The notes: generated from the sequence alone by a model not told the origin. A DNA stretch of 64,000 nucleotides from Dryobates pubescens (GCF_014839835.1 NC_071617.1:41631652-41695651), one strand, 5' to 3'. Positions 47,612-61,200 are shown, counted from the first letter of the stretch. Numbers and translations: made by a program.

Positions 47612-49744
47612 GGAGATGTTGTCCTTGTTGGCTGTGCTGTCCTCTGAGCAGCCTCTTCAGCTCCATGAGTTGTAACAGGCAGAACTTAGGACACGGAGAG
47701 AGGGTTCCTCTTGGTCTGCTTCTTCCAGGCTACATGGTGATGTCTCTGTCATTTTTCTCTCCTGGTATTCTGTCCATTTTTCTTCAGAGCAGCATTGCCC
47801 TGGGCTTTTCCTTCTCTTGTGTTTTCCTTCCCCCCCAGCCAGTAGTTGCTGAGATCTTTTATACAGTTTTAAAAGTATGCATATTCCAGAGAGTATGGAT
47901 AGCAGTGGCCTCTGCCCATTGCTTCCAGGGCAGCTGCAGTCTGGTGAGCAATCTTTATGCACCTTCCAGGGAGATGTTATCCAGTGGCAACTGCCTGATA
48001 CACATCAGCTATTGTCTGGGCAAGCAGTAAAGCTGATTTTATCTTTGTTGAGTCACATCAAGAGAGACAAGATTTAGTCTCTCACAAACGGCCTGGGGAG
48101 CATGTCCATGGCACTTCTGGCCTTAGGTAAGGAAGAAGCTTCCTGGCTGCCTTCCTCTGGGAAAGAAGGGCTCCACTTTCTTCCCTTGCTCTGGGGAATG
48201 CTGCAACCTGCCAGCAGCGGCAGCGTATTTTGGCACCAGGCTTCTGCTTCAGGGATGGAAAGAGTGGAAGAGCAACAAGCCTCCAGGCCCGGCTCAAGGC
48301 TGCCTTTTTTCCTTGCCCAAGTTACACATGGGAGAAATATCTAGTTCTGTGTGTTGTACTGGTGTTGTACACCAGTGGGCCCAGTACCAGTGCTGGGCAA
48401 GGACCCAGCTGTTTCCAGATGGGAGCAGAAACCATTTCTGTAGCTGTTTACTTCTTCTGAGAGGCTTGTTATTGTACTCACAAAAGCAAAGAGGATAACA
48501 TGAGAGGCACTTGGGAGCAGAGGCCTTTGCAAAGGCAACCCATCCTGCCAAGATGAAGCAAGACAGCTTGGCCCTTCTGCAAAGGCTGATATTTGCAGGG
48601 CAATAAGTGAGTTGTCACCAGCTGCAGAGTTTGTACCTCCCCTCGCAGAGGAGGCACCGTCCTCCTGAGACCAGCATTGGCATCACACAGACCAAGGACT
48701 GAGGACAGATGTGCTCCCCAGGGGACTGAGATGCCTCTCCTGAGACAAGACCCATGGCTGAACTGTCTTCTGTTCTGCACCAGCCAGGGCTAGATTTTAA
48801 TCAATGCCCTGTCCCAGCCTTAGCCTTTCTCAATCCACAGTGTCTTGCACGCTCTGGGTCTCCTGTTTGCCCACAGGAAGCGGAGCCCATCTTGCAAGTT
48901 GTTGGTGGGTGGGTGCACAGATCTGTGCAGAGAAGCAGCCAGCAGCCCATGCTGTGCTGAGGAACTGGAAGCTGCCTGCTTGCCTCCTCCCCTTGGGTGT
49001 ATCTGCTGGCCTTCTGTCTGCCTGTGGTCAGGCATTGTTTGGTGCTAATGGATTTTAAACCCCCTGTCTCCACTGAGAGACATCTCTGTCGAGAGATGTT
49101 GATTCTAGTGCTTGGGTGGGGCTGTGCAGACAGGACCAGAGCTGTGAATTAGGGAACATTTAATCCTGTAATTTGGAGATGGTAAGTGCTATTCATCTTA
49201 CTGATGAAAGCTGGAGGTGAGGCAGCAGCTACACCCACCCCGTCCTGAAGCAGAGATTTCCCAAATACCCACTCAGAGGTAAATTCTGTGGCATTTCTCC
49301 TCCAGATGAGGCCTGGGACACCTAATGATGCTGAGAGCCTTGTCCTGGCTTCTCTAGCCACTATAGTGGTTCATCTGGGCACCACCAGTCTGGACCCTGC
49401 ACTTGGGAGTCCCTGGGGGATCAGTTCCTGCTAAAGATGGAGCTTATGCAGAAAAATGAAATTATAAGGATGTTCAGATTTTAGCTTGATGCTGCAGAGT
49501 GGTAAGTGTCTGCATCTCGAGGGAAAAACCAAGGACCTAAAGTGGTGTGGTATTGAGGGCCCGTGTACAGCCACAAGGACCAGTAGGGCTCCAAGGTGAC
49601 AGCAAAGCACATCTCAAAGCCGGAGAGGAGGCAATGTGAGACATCCCAAAGCAGGTGACCTACTCTTCTGTTTTGATTTTTTCCCCCAGTCTACTTTGAA
49701 GTGGTCTTGGTTCATGTTTTTCCTTTTATGCTGGGCTGAAAAGA

Positions 49745-49954
49745 GAGAAGGGAGAGGGAGAGGGAGAGGGAGAGGGAGAGGGAGAGGGAGAGGGAGAGGG
49801 AGAGGGAGAGGGAGAGGGAGAGGGAGAGGGAGAGGGAGAGGGAGAGGGAGAGGGAGAGGGAGAGGGAGAGGGAGAGGGAGAGGGAGAGGGAGAGGGAGAG
49901 GGAGAGGGAGAGGGAGAGGGAGAGGGAGAGGGAGAGGGAGAGGGAGAGGGAGAG
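49745..49954. repeat. (GGGAGA)n hexanucleotide array
   Basis: About 35 perfect hexamer units, entirely purine on the + strand, giving a mirror-symmetric polypurine/polypyrimidine tract. A long Gly-Arg frame on + and Ser-Pro frame on - are by-products. Confidence 0.98.
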
Positions 49955-51078
49955 AAGTCCACCCAGAAGAAAACCTTTCCAGCTTGGAAAGGCTTAGGGA
50001 AAGTAGACTGAAGAAAGGCAGGCCCAGGGCTTGGATCCATCATTGCCTGGTAGATGCAGCAGGAGCTTAATTGGAGATGGGAGCTTTTAAACTTAATTTG
50101 ATCTGATATGAATCTTACATTTAAGACAACAGCCTCCTGTCTTATTATCCGACAACAACGTCTGCTGCTCACTTCATGCTGTCAGTGAATCCCATTATCT
50201 GAGCCCAGAAACCCATAATGGCACACAGAGGAAGAGATCCAGCAGCAGGGACTGCTACTGAGCAGGACAGCAGAGGATGACAATCCACAGTGTCATCACA
50301 GTGTCTCAGAAAGCACTCTCAACTCTTTCCCCATTGCCTTTTATTGAGGCTTTGGGGACTTTTTGCGTATGCAGTGATGGTTTTTCAGGTCTGTCTTCAA
50401 ATACAAGCTTGGTGCTTGGATTCTGAGAGACGTGTGTTAGAGATCATCTTGGTGAGAGATCGTGAAGACAGGCATCTGCCAGAGCACTGGGGGGTGTTAC
50501 ACCTTCTGATTTTAATTTCTAACCCAAACTGATCACTGTCTGCAGAGAGTTTTTCGAGGCTGTTTATTAATGGAGCAAACACTTCTGCAGTCAAAGCTGC
50601 TGCGAGGCCTTCCTGGTGCTGCTGCCTGTGACCATGCAGCACAGGAGGGGCGGGGAGAGTGAGAAGGGCCATGTGCTCCTGGAGGAAACACCTTGAAACA
50701 CCCAGCTACATAAATAAGATCTCCACAGACCGTTTAACTGCCCGGATATGAGGCTGAATTCAGGTATACTCCCCTCGCTGGGGGCAAAGTACCCAGAGTG
50801 CTGCTGCACCTTGGCACACAAGCAAAACAATAGCTTTTATCTCAGCTGAGTAGATACCTATTCCAGAGAGATAAGAGCCTGGAGAGAGGCAGCTTCAAAG
50901 AAAAGCAACAGCTTAAGAGTCCATGACTGCCCCTTGGATACTAATACTTGCATCTTCTGGATACAGGGGAGCTGCTAAATTTCGGAGGGCTTAGCACATG
51001 ACCTGCCATCCTTGGTAGCACCATCATGAGTGCAGTCTGAAAAGTGGTCTTCAGTCCTCTTTGTAACCTGATTGATCA

Positions 51079-51136
51079 ATCTGCTCTCTCTCTCTCTCTC
51101 TGTCTCCATCATCTCTATCTCTCTCTATATATAGTC
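51079..51136. repeat. (CT)n-rich low-complexity tract
   Basis: CT dinucleotides with a short TATATATA end, directly before a CR1 fragment. Confidence 0.9.
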
Positions 51137-51562
51137 ATTGAACACCTCTTCCATGAAGAAAGCCTGAGGGAGCTGGGGTTGTTCAGCCTGGAGAAAAGAA
51201 GGCTCCAGGGAGACCTCATTGTGGCCTTTCAATATTTAAGGGGGCCTATAAAAAAAAAAAGGGGGTCAATCTTTTTAGCAGAGCCTGTTGCAATTGGACA
51301 GGAGGTAACCTTTTTAAACTACAAGAGGAGAGCTTTATATTAGATATAAGGAAGACATTTTTTACAGTGAGCATAGTGAAACACTGGAACAGGTTGCCCA
51401 GAGAGGTGGTAGTGCCTCATCCCTGGAAACATTCAGGGGCTGCTTGGATGGGCCCCTGAGCAATCTGATCTGCCTAAAGATGCCCCTGCTCACTGCAGGG
51501 GATTTCAACTAGGTGACCTTTATAGGTCCCTTCCAACCCAAAATATTCTGTTATTCTACGCT
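51137..51562 (+). mobile_element. CR1 LINE 3' fragment
   Basis: Contains the CR1 3' region beginning near GAGGGAGCTGGGGTTGTTCA and ending with CCTTCCAACCCAAAATATTC and TGTTATTCTACG. It is internally deleted and carries a 10-A run, so it is older than the copy at 1338-2172. Confidence 0.85.
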
Positions 51563-51719
51563 GTAAGCTCACATCCGTAAGGGGTGACTGCCAGTAGAGA
51601 GGGATTTTGTCCAGATGCAGCACCGGGGGACATGCAACGCAGCTGGTGAGCGAGGCCAGTTCACACGCCATTTCGAGCCATGATATACTGTACAGCTCCC
51701 TTTAGAGCTATAATATAAT

Positions 51720-52470
51720 TTGGGTATTTACGCAACCCGGAGCCGGGCGCAGCTGAGGAGCGTGTTGGAGGGGGGGAGGCTTTTGCTCTCCTCCCACCAG
51801 GGCTGTGTTTTGCTGAACCATGCGGGGGTTTTCCCGCCGGCTGCGGGGCGTGGGGATGAGAGGAGGCGCGGAAAGGGGGGGAGCCAGGGGAGGGCAAGCC
51901 CAGAAGGGAGGGCCGGGTCCAGGGAGCGGCGCGGCGCGGAGGAGCGCGGGTCAGGTGGGCTCACCCGCGGCGGGGATACCACTGCCCGCGGGGAGGCTGT
52001 GGCACCTCTTCCCCGGCTGGAGTCTGGGGGAAAGGCAGGAGGGAGGCGGGAGAAACCTCCGCCCCCTCCACGCGGGAACCGCGTGGCGCTGAAGGCGGCA
52101 AAAAGAGGAGGAGGAGTTTGCGGAGCTGGGAGGGCGGGAGGGAGGAAGGCGGCTTCCCATCCGCGCTGGGGACAGAAGGCACCGGAGCCGGCAAGGAGAG
52201 GGGGGCGGCAGGGGACATCCTCATTTCAGGTATCGGCTCAAAGCCGCGAAGTTTGCACCCCCCCACCCTCTCCCCGCCGCGGCTCCCAGCAGCATTTCAG
52301 AGGTGCCGGAACCCACGCACCTGGCAGCTTTGACATGCTGCTGGGAGCCGCCGGGGAAGTCGGGGGGGCTGCAAGCTCAGGATCCGACGCCGCAGCGTGG
52401 GTCTCGGCACGGGGCTGGGGCAGGGGGAGGGATGCTTCGATGCTGCCTTTTTTTTTTTTGTAATGGGGGA
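51720..52470. promoter_or_regulatory. CpG island, candidate promoter of an unidentified downstream gene
   Basis: About 750 bp of high GC with dense CpG (for example GGCGCGGCGCGG at 51929 onward), unlike the AT-richer flanks. A donor-like CAG/GTATCG lies at about 52226-52232. No coding exon is seen. In human, SLC29A1 follows MYMX, so this may be its promoter with a long first intron leaving the window. Direction is not proven. Confidence 0.5.
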
Positions 52471-53496
52471 GTTTTCTTCCTCGACGTCTCTCATAACAAC
52501 TCCAGATCCCCTTTCGTAGTTACTGCCGGAAAAGAGAGCGCATGTGGTGTAGAGGATGCGAGGCAGGGCAGCCAGCGTGTGGGTTTGGGGTGGTGAAACG
52601 CGGTGATGCTCTGATGTCCGGGATGCCGGGCTTCACCGAGGGTTCTCTGCAGCGCTCCTCCGGATGCAGGGTTGTGCATCCCTGCTCTGGCTCTCGTGTG
52701 CCTGCAGGGCAGCGGCTGCGGGCACGCCGCGGGGACTTGCTGGAGGGCGCGTGGGCTGGGTGCCATGTGCTGCTGTCCCCTTGGCTGGCAGCAAGCCGCA
52801 GGGCCGCGTTTGCTCCAGGTCCTGCTCAAGAAAATGCTCCCAGTTATCTGTGGGATGCTGTGGAAGGTTTCAGTCAGCGTTTTTTTCCATTCCTAAGCAA
52901 ACCATCTGTGTTTACAGAGAGCCTGGTCCAGGAGGGAGCACCAAGAGTGCCATGTAGGGTCTTTTTGTGCTGTCTTCCCCACTCCTGTAGCTAAATCTGA
53001 GTGTCTAGTTAAATCTGAGCCTCATGCCTCTGCTAGGTGCTAATACTGACAGACCAACACAGTCTCTGCCTGTAGTCACCAACATTCCCATCTGCCTCCT
53101 GGGAACAGGCTGCGGAGCTGTGGGCTGTGTGGGAAGGCAGCAGCAGCCAAGCCCTGAGGCTGTGGGATCACAGACAAGTGAGCCTGTATCCATGAGCCCA
53201 GCAGATTCCCCAGGGCTAGGGGCTGCAGGAGAAATTTGTGCAGCTGTTGGCCACAGCTGGATGTGCTTCCCGGCTGCTCCAGAGCAGGAAGCAGCCCAAC
53301 AGCTCTTCAGTTGCCTGTTGCGAGTCAACACAATTGAGAGACTTCTGTGAAGGCCGACATGGGAAATCCCACTCCTCTCCTGCACATCCCAGCTTGGCGG
53401 CATCGTTTCCGCTTGCCAGCCCCTCTGAGCTGCTGGTCAGCCTTGGGTTTCCTGGATCCTGCCTTCAGTACAAAGCTTTCTCAGGATTCTGCCCCT

Positions 53497-53898
53497 CTGC
53501 TTGGGTGAGACCCCGCATGGAGTGCCCAGCTCTGGGGAGACCTTATTCAGCTTGTCAGTCCTTAAAGAAGGCCTACAAAAAGGTCATGACATTCTTTTTA
53601 GCAGGGCCCCTTGCAATAGGACAAGGGGTGATGGTTTTAAACTACAGGCCTCAAGCTGCACCAGGGGAGGTTAAGGCTGGACATAGGAAAAAAAAAATCA
53701 CTGGAAGGATTGTCAGGCACAGGCTGCCCAGGGAGGTGGTTGAGTCACCATCCCTGTCTGTGTTTAAAAAATGTGTAGATGTGGTGCTGGGGGATATGGC
53801 TTAGTGGTGGACTTTGTAGACTAGGGTCAATGGTTGGACTCCATGATCTTGAAGGTCTTTTCCAACCTAAATGATTCTTTGATTCTGTTCTATGATAC
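53497..53898 (+). mobile_element. CR1 LINE 3' fragment
   Basis: CR1 3' UTR with characteristic GGCTGCCCAGGGAGGTGGTT, GGTTGGACTCCATGATCTTG and end TTGATTCTGTTCTATGATAC. It has internal gaps relative to longer CR1 copies. Confidence 0.9.
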
Positions 53899-56800
53899 GC
53901 TGTCTGCGCGGTGCCAATACCACACGTGTGTCCTCTGGAGCACTCCTGCTCCTGCCATTGCCTTTTGCTCCTGGAAAAGGAGGTAGGCTTGCCCTTGGCT
54001 CACTGAAAAGGTCTTCACAGAGCAGAGGTGCTTTCCGTATGGCACCATGGGGTGTAACATAGGGCCTGGAAGATGGTTTGCAGATGGCTGTTCCCCACAC
54101 AGATGAGTGGCAAAGGCCTATCCTGTGCCAGGATGAAGAAATTTAATCCAGCCTGAAACACCAAATGTGCCAGCACACAGGGTGGTGTGGCACCTGAAAT
54201 TGTCCTTCCTCTTCTTTCCTCCTCAAGATGTGTAATTAACTACTGGCATAATTTCCCCATCATGGCATCCCTGTTCTCATTATCTTGGGCTGGGAGGTAT
54301 TAATGAGCCTCTTCCTCTTTGGAGATGAACCATGGACTTTGTTCTTGCCCTGTCCTGACCTGTCTCCCTCCTTGTTGTGGTCTGGGGGTAAGCCAGGGCA
54401 CAGAGGACAAGGCATCTGTTGACCCACTCCCACGCTGCACCTTCCTTGTTAATCCTGGCTTCACTCCCAGCTCTGCTGGCAGAGGCAGGGCTGGAGGCTG
54501 GCTAGTCAGGCCAGAGAGAGCCTAGGAGCACCTGCCTGCCCCGTCTAGATGGGAAGGCACTGACTGTCTGCTTTGGGAAGTCAACAAGCAGCCTCTTTCT
54601 CTAGGACAGATGTAAATCTCATTTGTTTTCACCCAGCATAACATCCAGGTCCTTGGCAAGTGTCAAACTGCTTTTATCAGCAGAGTGTCATTCACTTGTC
54701 GTTCTTGCCAGGTTAGTACTGACTCCACAGTGCAAATTCTGCTCACTTGCAAGTGTCTTCAGGGCACCTACAGCACCTATTTCTGCCCCATGAGTGGTGC
54801 TGTTGAGGCTGCAGGACTGTGAGCCTTTGGGGTCACATCTCTGTGCTAACTCATACTCCGCTGTCAGCAAGCTCAGGTGCAAAGCAGTGTGCAGAGTGAG
54901 CTACAGCCATTTGCATGGGGGCAGGAGTCAGGGTTTCAACAGCCACACAGTTACTAGGGTTTGATTAGAAGGGGTGATAAAGACTAAGTGCTTCTTAGGT
55001 TAATGGTGTGCAATATGTGGGACGGGGAAACAAATGTGCAGAGTGGGTGCAGAGCCTGTATGGGTTTGGTTACATCAGGGTGTGTGGTCTGGAGGGACCC
55101 CACTGCCCCAGCTGGGGTTGCAGTACAGCACTGCACTCTATCTCCCACTCCAGACCCTACCCACAGACTTCATCAGGGGATTGGCTGTACATGGGCTCTA
55201 GGATCCCTGTGTGGGAGAGGAGCTGTGGTGCTGCGTGAGGAACGTGTGTGAGGGTTGCTGCTCTCATGGGACAAAGGAAGCTGTCGCGTAGTGATAGCAC
55301 TTGCCCTTTGTACTTCATTGCTGATGCTTGGGTGATTGATGTGATGAACATCATTGGTGTGATATTTTCATCTTGCTGCAGTTTGAAGCAGGCTTTTCCC
55401 TGGTCTCGCCAATCCCTGAGAAAGGGGAGGTTCAAAGTACTGGGTATGCATGGCTGTCACACATCACCCATGACAGAAATTGGTGAGCCTGGCATTCTGG
55501 GTGCAGTGCTTGAGCCTTTCCTTTAGCTTCATAGTTAAGCTGTGGGCGAGCAGAGTCAGACTTCATCTCCAGGAGGCCAGCTTTTTTTGAAGTCCTAGGG
55601 GAACAGAGACCTATTGACTGCTTGCTGTCTCATGCCATCAGGAAATCGGGCAGATTTCCACACAGCCTTCTTCCCCCACACACCACTGCTAGAGGGATCT
55701 GCTTTATTTCATTTCCTTTAGGACTTCTTTGAGGGGAAGGCACCTCACTGTGAAGTTTCCAACTGGAAGTGCACAGTGAGTGGTCCAGGAAGTCACAGAG
55801 GGAGGAGGCAGGCGGGGGCTGGAGGTGGAGAGGAGCAAGGCCGAGAGCAGTATGGCTTGGTTGGGAGTAGCAGTGGAATCTGAGGGGTGTGCAGTTAGCC
55901 TCCCACCCAGTTAGTCACCCACTCTGGCCACATACTGAGGTTGAGTCATGGCAGCAGGTCTGGGTCTCCTCCTAAACTTCTGCCATCAACCTGAATGGCT
56001 GCAAGGCTGATGGGGAGGGTAGTGTCCCATCTGGGAGACCCTGCCTGGCTTCTTCCACTGCTTCCCATGCTGGAGCTCTGTGTATAGTCCTCACCCCTGC
56101 CTGGTTCATCCCACCTCACCCACCAACACCATGCAGGGACAGGGAGCCAATTTACACCTGTGTTTGAGGGCTGCCTCCCCTGGAGGAGCTCAAAGATAGT
56201 GAGAGCTTTGGGGTGGGGAGCCCCATTTGAGTTTTGCTACAGATTTGCTTGTGAGAAACCCTCATGAGAGGAGCTCCTTCCTTCTCAGCTTGGGGATTAC
56301 CCCTGGAGAACAGCTTGGGGAAAGAGGATGGACTAGTGGCACAGCGTTTTTCTTGGTCCTGGCCAGCAGCTCAGGGTTGGAGGACCTGCCTGCCCTGCCT
56401 TCAAAAAGCCTTCTCTTTTCCTGGCCCCAGGACCAAGTTGGAGGCAGTTCCATTTTTCTGCTTGGAATATCCTCCCTTGGTGCTGTGGAAGAGCTCTCCA
56501 ATGGTGTTTGTGCCAGATATTCCTCTGCCCCCTTAGGGAGCCCACTGCTGTAGGATGCCTGTGAGGAGCAAGGCACTTTCAGCCTATCCAGGTTTGTAGG
56601 TGTTGGGCTGTGGCTGAGGCCAGTGGGGTGAGTAGGTCTCCGTGCTGTCCTGATGAGAGGAGGAGCATTATCCATTCACCACAGACCAACGGCAACACAA
56701 CCAAGTCATTAAGAAGTGATCCACCCTCCCCTGCAGCTTCTCTTTTCCAATTTTCACACTTGCTGCTCTTGGCAAGACGTGGCTGGTGTGGCCACATGGT

Positions 56801-58128
56801 GAACCACGCCAGGGCATTGATCTCTCAGCTTGTTTCCAGAGGGGGTTGTTACCCTGGAGGCAGCAGTAATCACAGAATCAGTAAGAGAACAGGATGTTTA
56901 GGTAATGGAGAAGAAGAGCTGTGCCTCATGGGAGGGCAAGGGAGCTGCTATAGGGTCCCACACTCGCCCTGTCTGGGCTTGCTTCAAAAGAGGAGCCCTT
57001 AACCAGCAACAGACCCAGGAGCAGTACATACCCAGGCTGTTGGTAAACAAATGCAAGTTGTCTGTTCCTCCTTTCCTTCTCCTGTGGCTTCAAACAGGGA
57101 CATGGTGTGCCAGAAAGGGATTGCTTCAGCAGGGCATCAGCTGTGTCCCAGTCCCAGTGTGTTCAGGCACTTGGGCAAGCTCCAGCAGGATGTCTTGCCA
57201 CTTTGACAGAGGCTGTGGTACCTTCAGGTCTCCCAGAGGGAATCCCAGATCTGCCCTCATCTCCTGATACCCAACTTCACAGAGGGTAGTCTGTGAGGCT
57301 GATGGAGCCTGCAAGCCTGCGTCAGTGTCTGCAAAGTGCCATTTCCACACGAGCAGAGCTCTTGGTGGCTCTCATGCAGGGCTCTCCATGCTGCCCTGAG
57401 GCATCCCTGAGGATGCTCATAGTCCCAGGCAGCCTGGGGCCTTGTGGCTGTGGCACACTGGGCGGTGGTTAGTTGCAGGGATGCGGCAGTGCCTGTGGGT
57501 TGGGATTTGGAGGGGATGTGACTTGCCCTTTCCTGACTTGTGTCTGGGCTTATTGTCGGTCGTGTGGGAGACTCTTTCGCCAGGGTTTGGCCAGGCTGAG
57601 CTCTCCACCTCAGGTTGGCTCTCCACGCTTGATCCTACTTGCATAAAGGCTTTCCTGTTTGTCATGAGTTACTTGAGGCTGGTGCTGAGAGCGAGAGGTT
57701 TGAGCTCTGACTTATTCCCTCCGAAGGAGGTGTCTGCCGTGAGCCTTGCTCTGGATCCGCATTTGAAACCCGAGTCCTGTCAGGGTGTTTGGGGAAGCTG
57801 AGTTGTTCAGGGAGGAGTGAAGAGGGTGCCAGAGGTGGCGTGTCCGCCCTGGGTGTTTACTCCAAGTCCTTCGCTTGCTCCACGCCCATGCTGCCGCCTT
57901 GGCTCTCCCTTCCTCAGTTCACAGACCATGAGCTGCCCACATGGCTCTTCTGGAGCTGCTGGGGAGCAGGGAGGTGGCAAGCCCAGCTCTCAGCAGGGAG
58001 CATCTCTCCCTAGGCATAATTTAATATCAGCTGGGAAATGTGCAGGCTTCTTGTGGCTGCCCAGCTCCTAGGGCTTGTGGGGACAGTTTTGTCCTGCTGC
58101 AACTTTGGAAGTGATTACCTTTCTTGTG
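53899..58128. other. Non-coding interval, nothing recognised
   Basis: No splice-bounded coding exon or full repeat identified. An AT-rich patch at 54225-54310 (TGTAATTAACTACTGGCATA, later GTATTAATGAGCC) stands out in composition. Confidence 0.4.
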
Positions 58129-58290
58129 TCACAGAATCAACCAGGTTGGAAAAGACCTCAGAGATCATCAAGTTCAACCTATTACCTAACAACTAACACC
58201 TAACAACTAAACCATGGCTTCAAGTGCCACATCCAGTCCTTTTTTGAACACCTCCAGGGACGGTGACTCCACCACCTCCCTGGGTCCATG
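58129..58290 (-). mobile_element. CR1 LINE 3'-end fragment
   Basis: + strand CACAGAATCAACCAGGTTGG, followed by the conserved block ending CTCCACCACCTCCCTGGG, is the reverse complement of the CR1 3' end. It carries a small internal duplication of ACAACTAACACCTA. Confidence 0.82.
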
Positions 58291-61200
58291 GGAGCAGACC
58301 CAGCTAGGGCATCCATCCTTTTTCCCTCTTGGGGATTGTGGAGTGTCCCTTGGCTGGGACAAAGGTGGTGAGGGGGTGACAGACACGCCCCATCTCCTGG
58401 AGCAAGGCCTGCATACTCCATTGTGAAATGGCTTCGTTTAGCAGCTGAAGCCAGACTGGGGTTTGTGAGGTGCTGTGGCTGCCCAGGCAGCGAGCAGGAT
58501 GTTGGCAGGACAGACAGCTGGCAGAGGGAGCGCACAGGACTACAGCTGGTGCCAAAGCCTGCTTCCCTCCTCGCCATCCGCTCTTCCACTGGGGCTGCGG
58601 ACACTTCATGCCAAAAGCAGCAGTCAGCCTGGGCCCCTGTTCCTGAGCTCGCCTACGAGCGAAAGGCCACTTCGGTCTGTGGGCACCCGAAATAGCCTCT
58701 GTATTTCTGACCCAGCTGCCAAGCACAGCTGACATGCGGAAGACAGAGCCAGCCTCAACCCATCACAGGCCCAGTGGTGGTTGGCCCCCACACATCCATC
58801 CCGGTTTCTGCCAAGAGGCTGCTGGTCATTGGGTTGGAATTGCCCCTCCAAGTTTTAGGAGCTGGGGATATAGTGATGTTGGGGGAAGATTGTGTTGTTC
58901 TGGCACTGTTTTCACTCTTCCACTCCCCTCCTCTAAACTGGAGGTAGCTGTGCAGCCTGGACCAGCCTCCAGAAAATTGCTGAGTGGGGGTAAAATGAGC
59001 TCTGCCCCTGTGCCAGCCCCCTGGCAGAGCTGGCAGCCTGCTGAAGCCCCTCCACAAAATCCTCTGGGTGCAGGGGCAAAGCTGACTTCATCCAGCCCCA
59101 GGGATGTTCTCCACCCTGCTCAGGGGGCTTGGGCTCAGGGCCAGCCTAGCTCTTCAGCAGCTCTTGCAGGCTGGGGGTCCAGCCAACTGCCAGCTCCATG
59201 CATTTGTGTCTGGCACTGGTTCCATACGGGAAGGAGCCAGAGCTGGAAGGACACAGAGCTTCTCCTCTGGGAGGTAAACATGCCCTAGGGTGCAGGAGGT
59301 GGCTGGGTGGCAGTGGGCAGGGGACTGCTATGGGCAGGTCTCTTGCTGCTGGTTGAATGACAAGTTTTCCTGCCCTTCCAGAAGCAGCCCTGTTTTGTGG
59401 ATGAGTGAGTGAGGCCTGGGATTGGGCTCTTTGCTGTAAAGTGCAGAGTGACATTTGGGGTGCAGAAACAAACATGTTTGTGGTGGAACTCAACCCCCCA
59501 AGCTGCCTTTGCTGGGGTTGTCTGTTCATGGAGAGGGCTCCTTGCATAGCTTGGGGAAGGATTTATAGGGGCTTTTGAACTTTCAGTGATCTCATAGCCC
59601 CCTCTCACCTTGTTCCTCACTGCAGGGCTGTTTGAGGACCTGGTTAAAATGTAAGCTGTCCCACATCCTTCTGCCCCAGCCCCTCATTGCAGGTTGCTCT
59701 GTGCTCAGCTCCCTTGCATCATTCCTGGTCTGACTCTTTTCTGCGTCTTCCAGGTCTGAGCTCAGTCCTGGGGCCAGGAGCACAAAGCAATGAAAGAGGA
59801 GTCCTCTCCACTCTCCAGCCCAGTGCTCTGGGGGCCACCAATGATAGGTGGCCTTTTGCAGTCCTGCCCTTCCACGCTGGTACTGCTCCCTGAGCTGTGA
59901 TCTTGAGATAGGCACATGTTGCTGGTAGATACAGCTGCTACCAAGCCCAGGATAAGGCAGGGTATGGAGAAACTCACCGTGCCCCTCTTTCATTCCCCAG
60001 CTGTGGGACTCAATCCCCTGGGTTTCTTCCCATGCATTCATTGAGTGCTTATCTTCAGACTAGTCTGGCCATGAGCTGTTTTGTTCTCGTGCTGTCTTGC
60101 TGTGTGCTCTCTCTTTATGGGTCTCACCTTCGCTCCTTGCAGCTGCAGACATGAAGGGGGAAATGGGGGCATGGTGCTGTAGGCTCAGCCCATCCCTCCT
60201 ACGTGCTGCTGGTGCTGGTGCTGGTGCCCAAGGTGCAGCTGCCCAAGATATCATCTGTACAGACAAGGATTACACTTGAGCAAGCCCGAGCATGACTTGA
60301 GGAGAAGCAAAAAGCAAAGCATCTGGCAGCCATGCCCCAGCACTTACTAAGTGCTGCCCCAGCCCACCAGGGAGCATCCCTCTTCCCACCCAACTGGGTG
60401 GGAATAAAGAGTGTCACATGGCTGTGGGAGAGCTGGGCTGTTGCAGGCAGGAACCAGCACTGTGCCATGTGCTGTGTCATGGTTGCCTCTGTCCTCCATG
60501 CGTGACTCTTCTGGTTCTATGCCTGTGCCACCACCTGCCCGAGCCCCGGACACCTCCATGCAAGGAGGACCTGCTCCCTGCTTGGGGATGCCTCTGGATG
60601 CTCTTTGTGCTCCCAGCTGATTTTCACATTAATGATGTCCGGTTGTTCTCCCCAGGGCTCCTTTAGGGTTTTCTCCATTGGCAAGCGGAAATGTGGCTTC
60701 CTCCCATTGTGCCGCTTCCCGCTGCGGTCCCCAGGGTCACCTCAAGGCACTTGGACCAGCATTACAGACGTGGGCTGCTGGGGGCTACCGGCTGCAGAGG
60801 ATGCTGGGCAGGGATGGAGGTCTGGGGTGAGGCATTCCTGGTCTCTCCTTCAACTCACGGTGGTCCCATGGGAAGCCGTGGCTTGTTGACGTGAGCTTAG
60901 TGGGAGCCTGTGTGTCTTCCTGTGGTGGCTCACCAGCCTGCCCTTCCCCACCTCCCGGCAGCCCCTGCACGTGCTGCCAGCTGCCTGCTGGCACCCTCCA
61001 GGACTCGGAGGCTGTTTCTACCTGCTTTTGGAAATTTCTGCAGCTGCATTGAGTGTGGCCCTGAGTAAACCCCTCCCTCTGCCCTTGGGAGAAAGGAGCT
61101 TTGTTTTCCTAAGTTTCCCACAAGTGGAACCTGACCCGGGAAAACCGTGCCTCCTTCTCCAGCCCGACAGTCGGCAGGTCAGGGTTGTGGCTTGCAGGGG

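Noticed and set aside
45368-48030. Very long ORFs (up to about 860 codons) on both strands
   Set aside because: They are by-products of a stop-free 47-bp tandem repeat. Every + frame is open and no family resemblance or splice context exists.
49636-50172. Gly-Arg repeat (+) and Ser-Pro repeat (-) ORFs
   Set aside because: Pure translation of the GGGAGA hexamer array.
51720-52463. 247-codon + strand ORF in the second CpG island
   Set aside because: Arg/Gly-rich composition is expected from CpG sequence, with no recognisable domain and no good ATG context.
56860-56890. Short CACAGAATCAGTA resembling a CR1 end
   Set aside because: Too short and isolated to support a transposon call.
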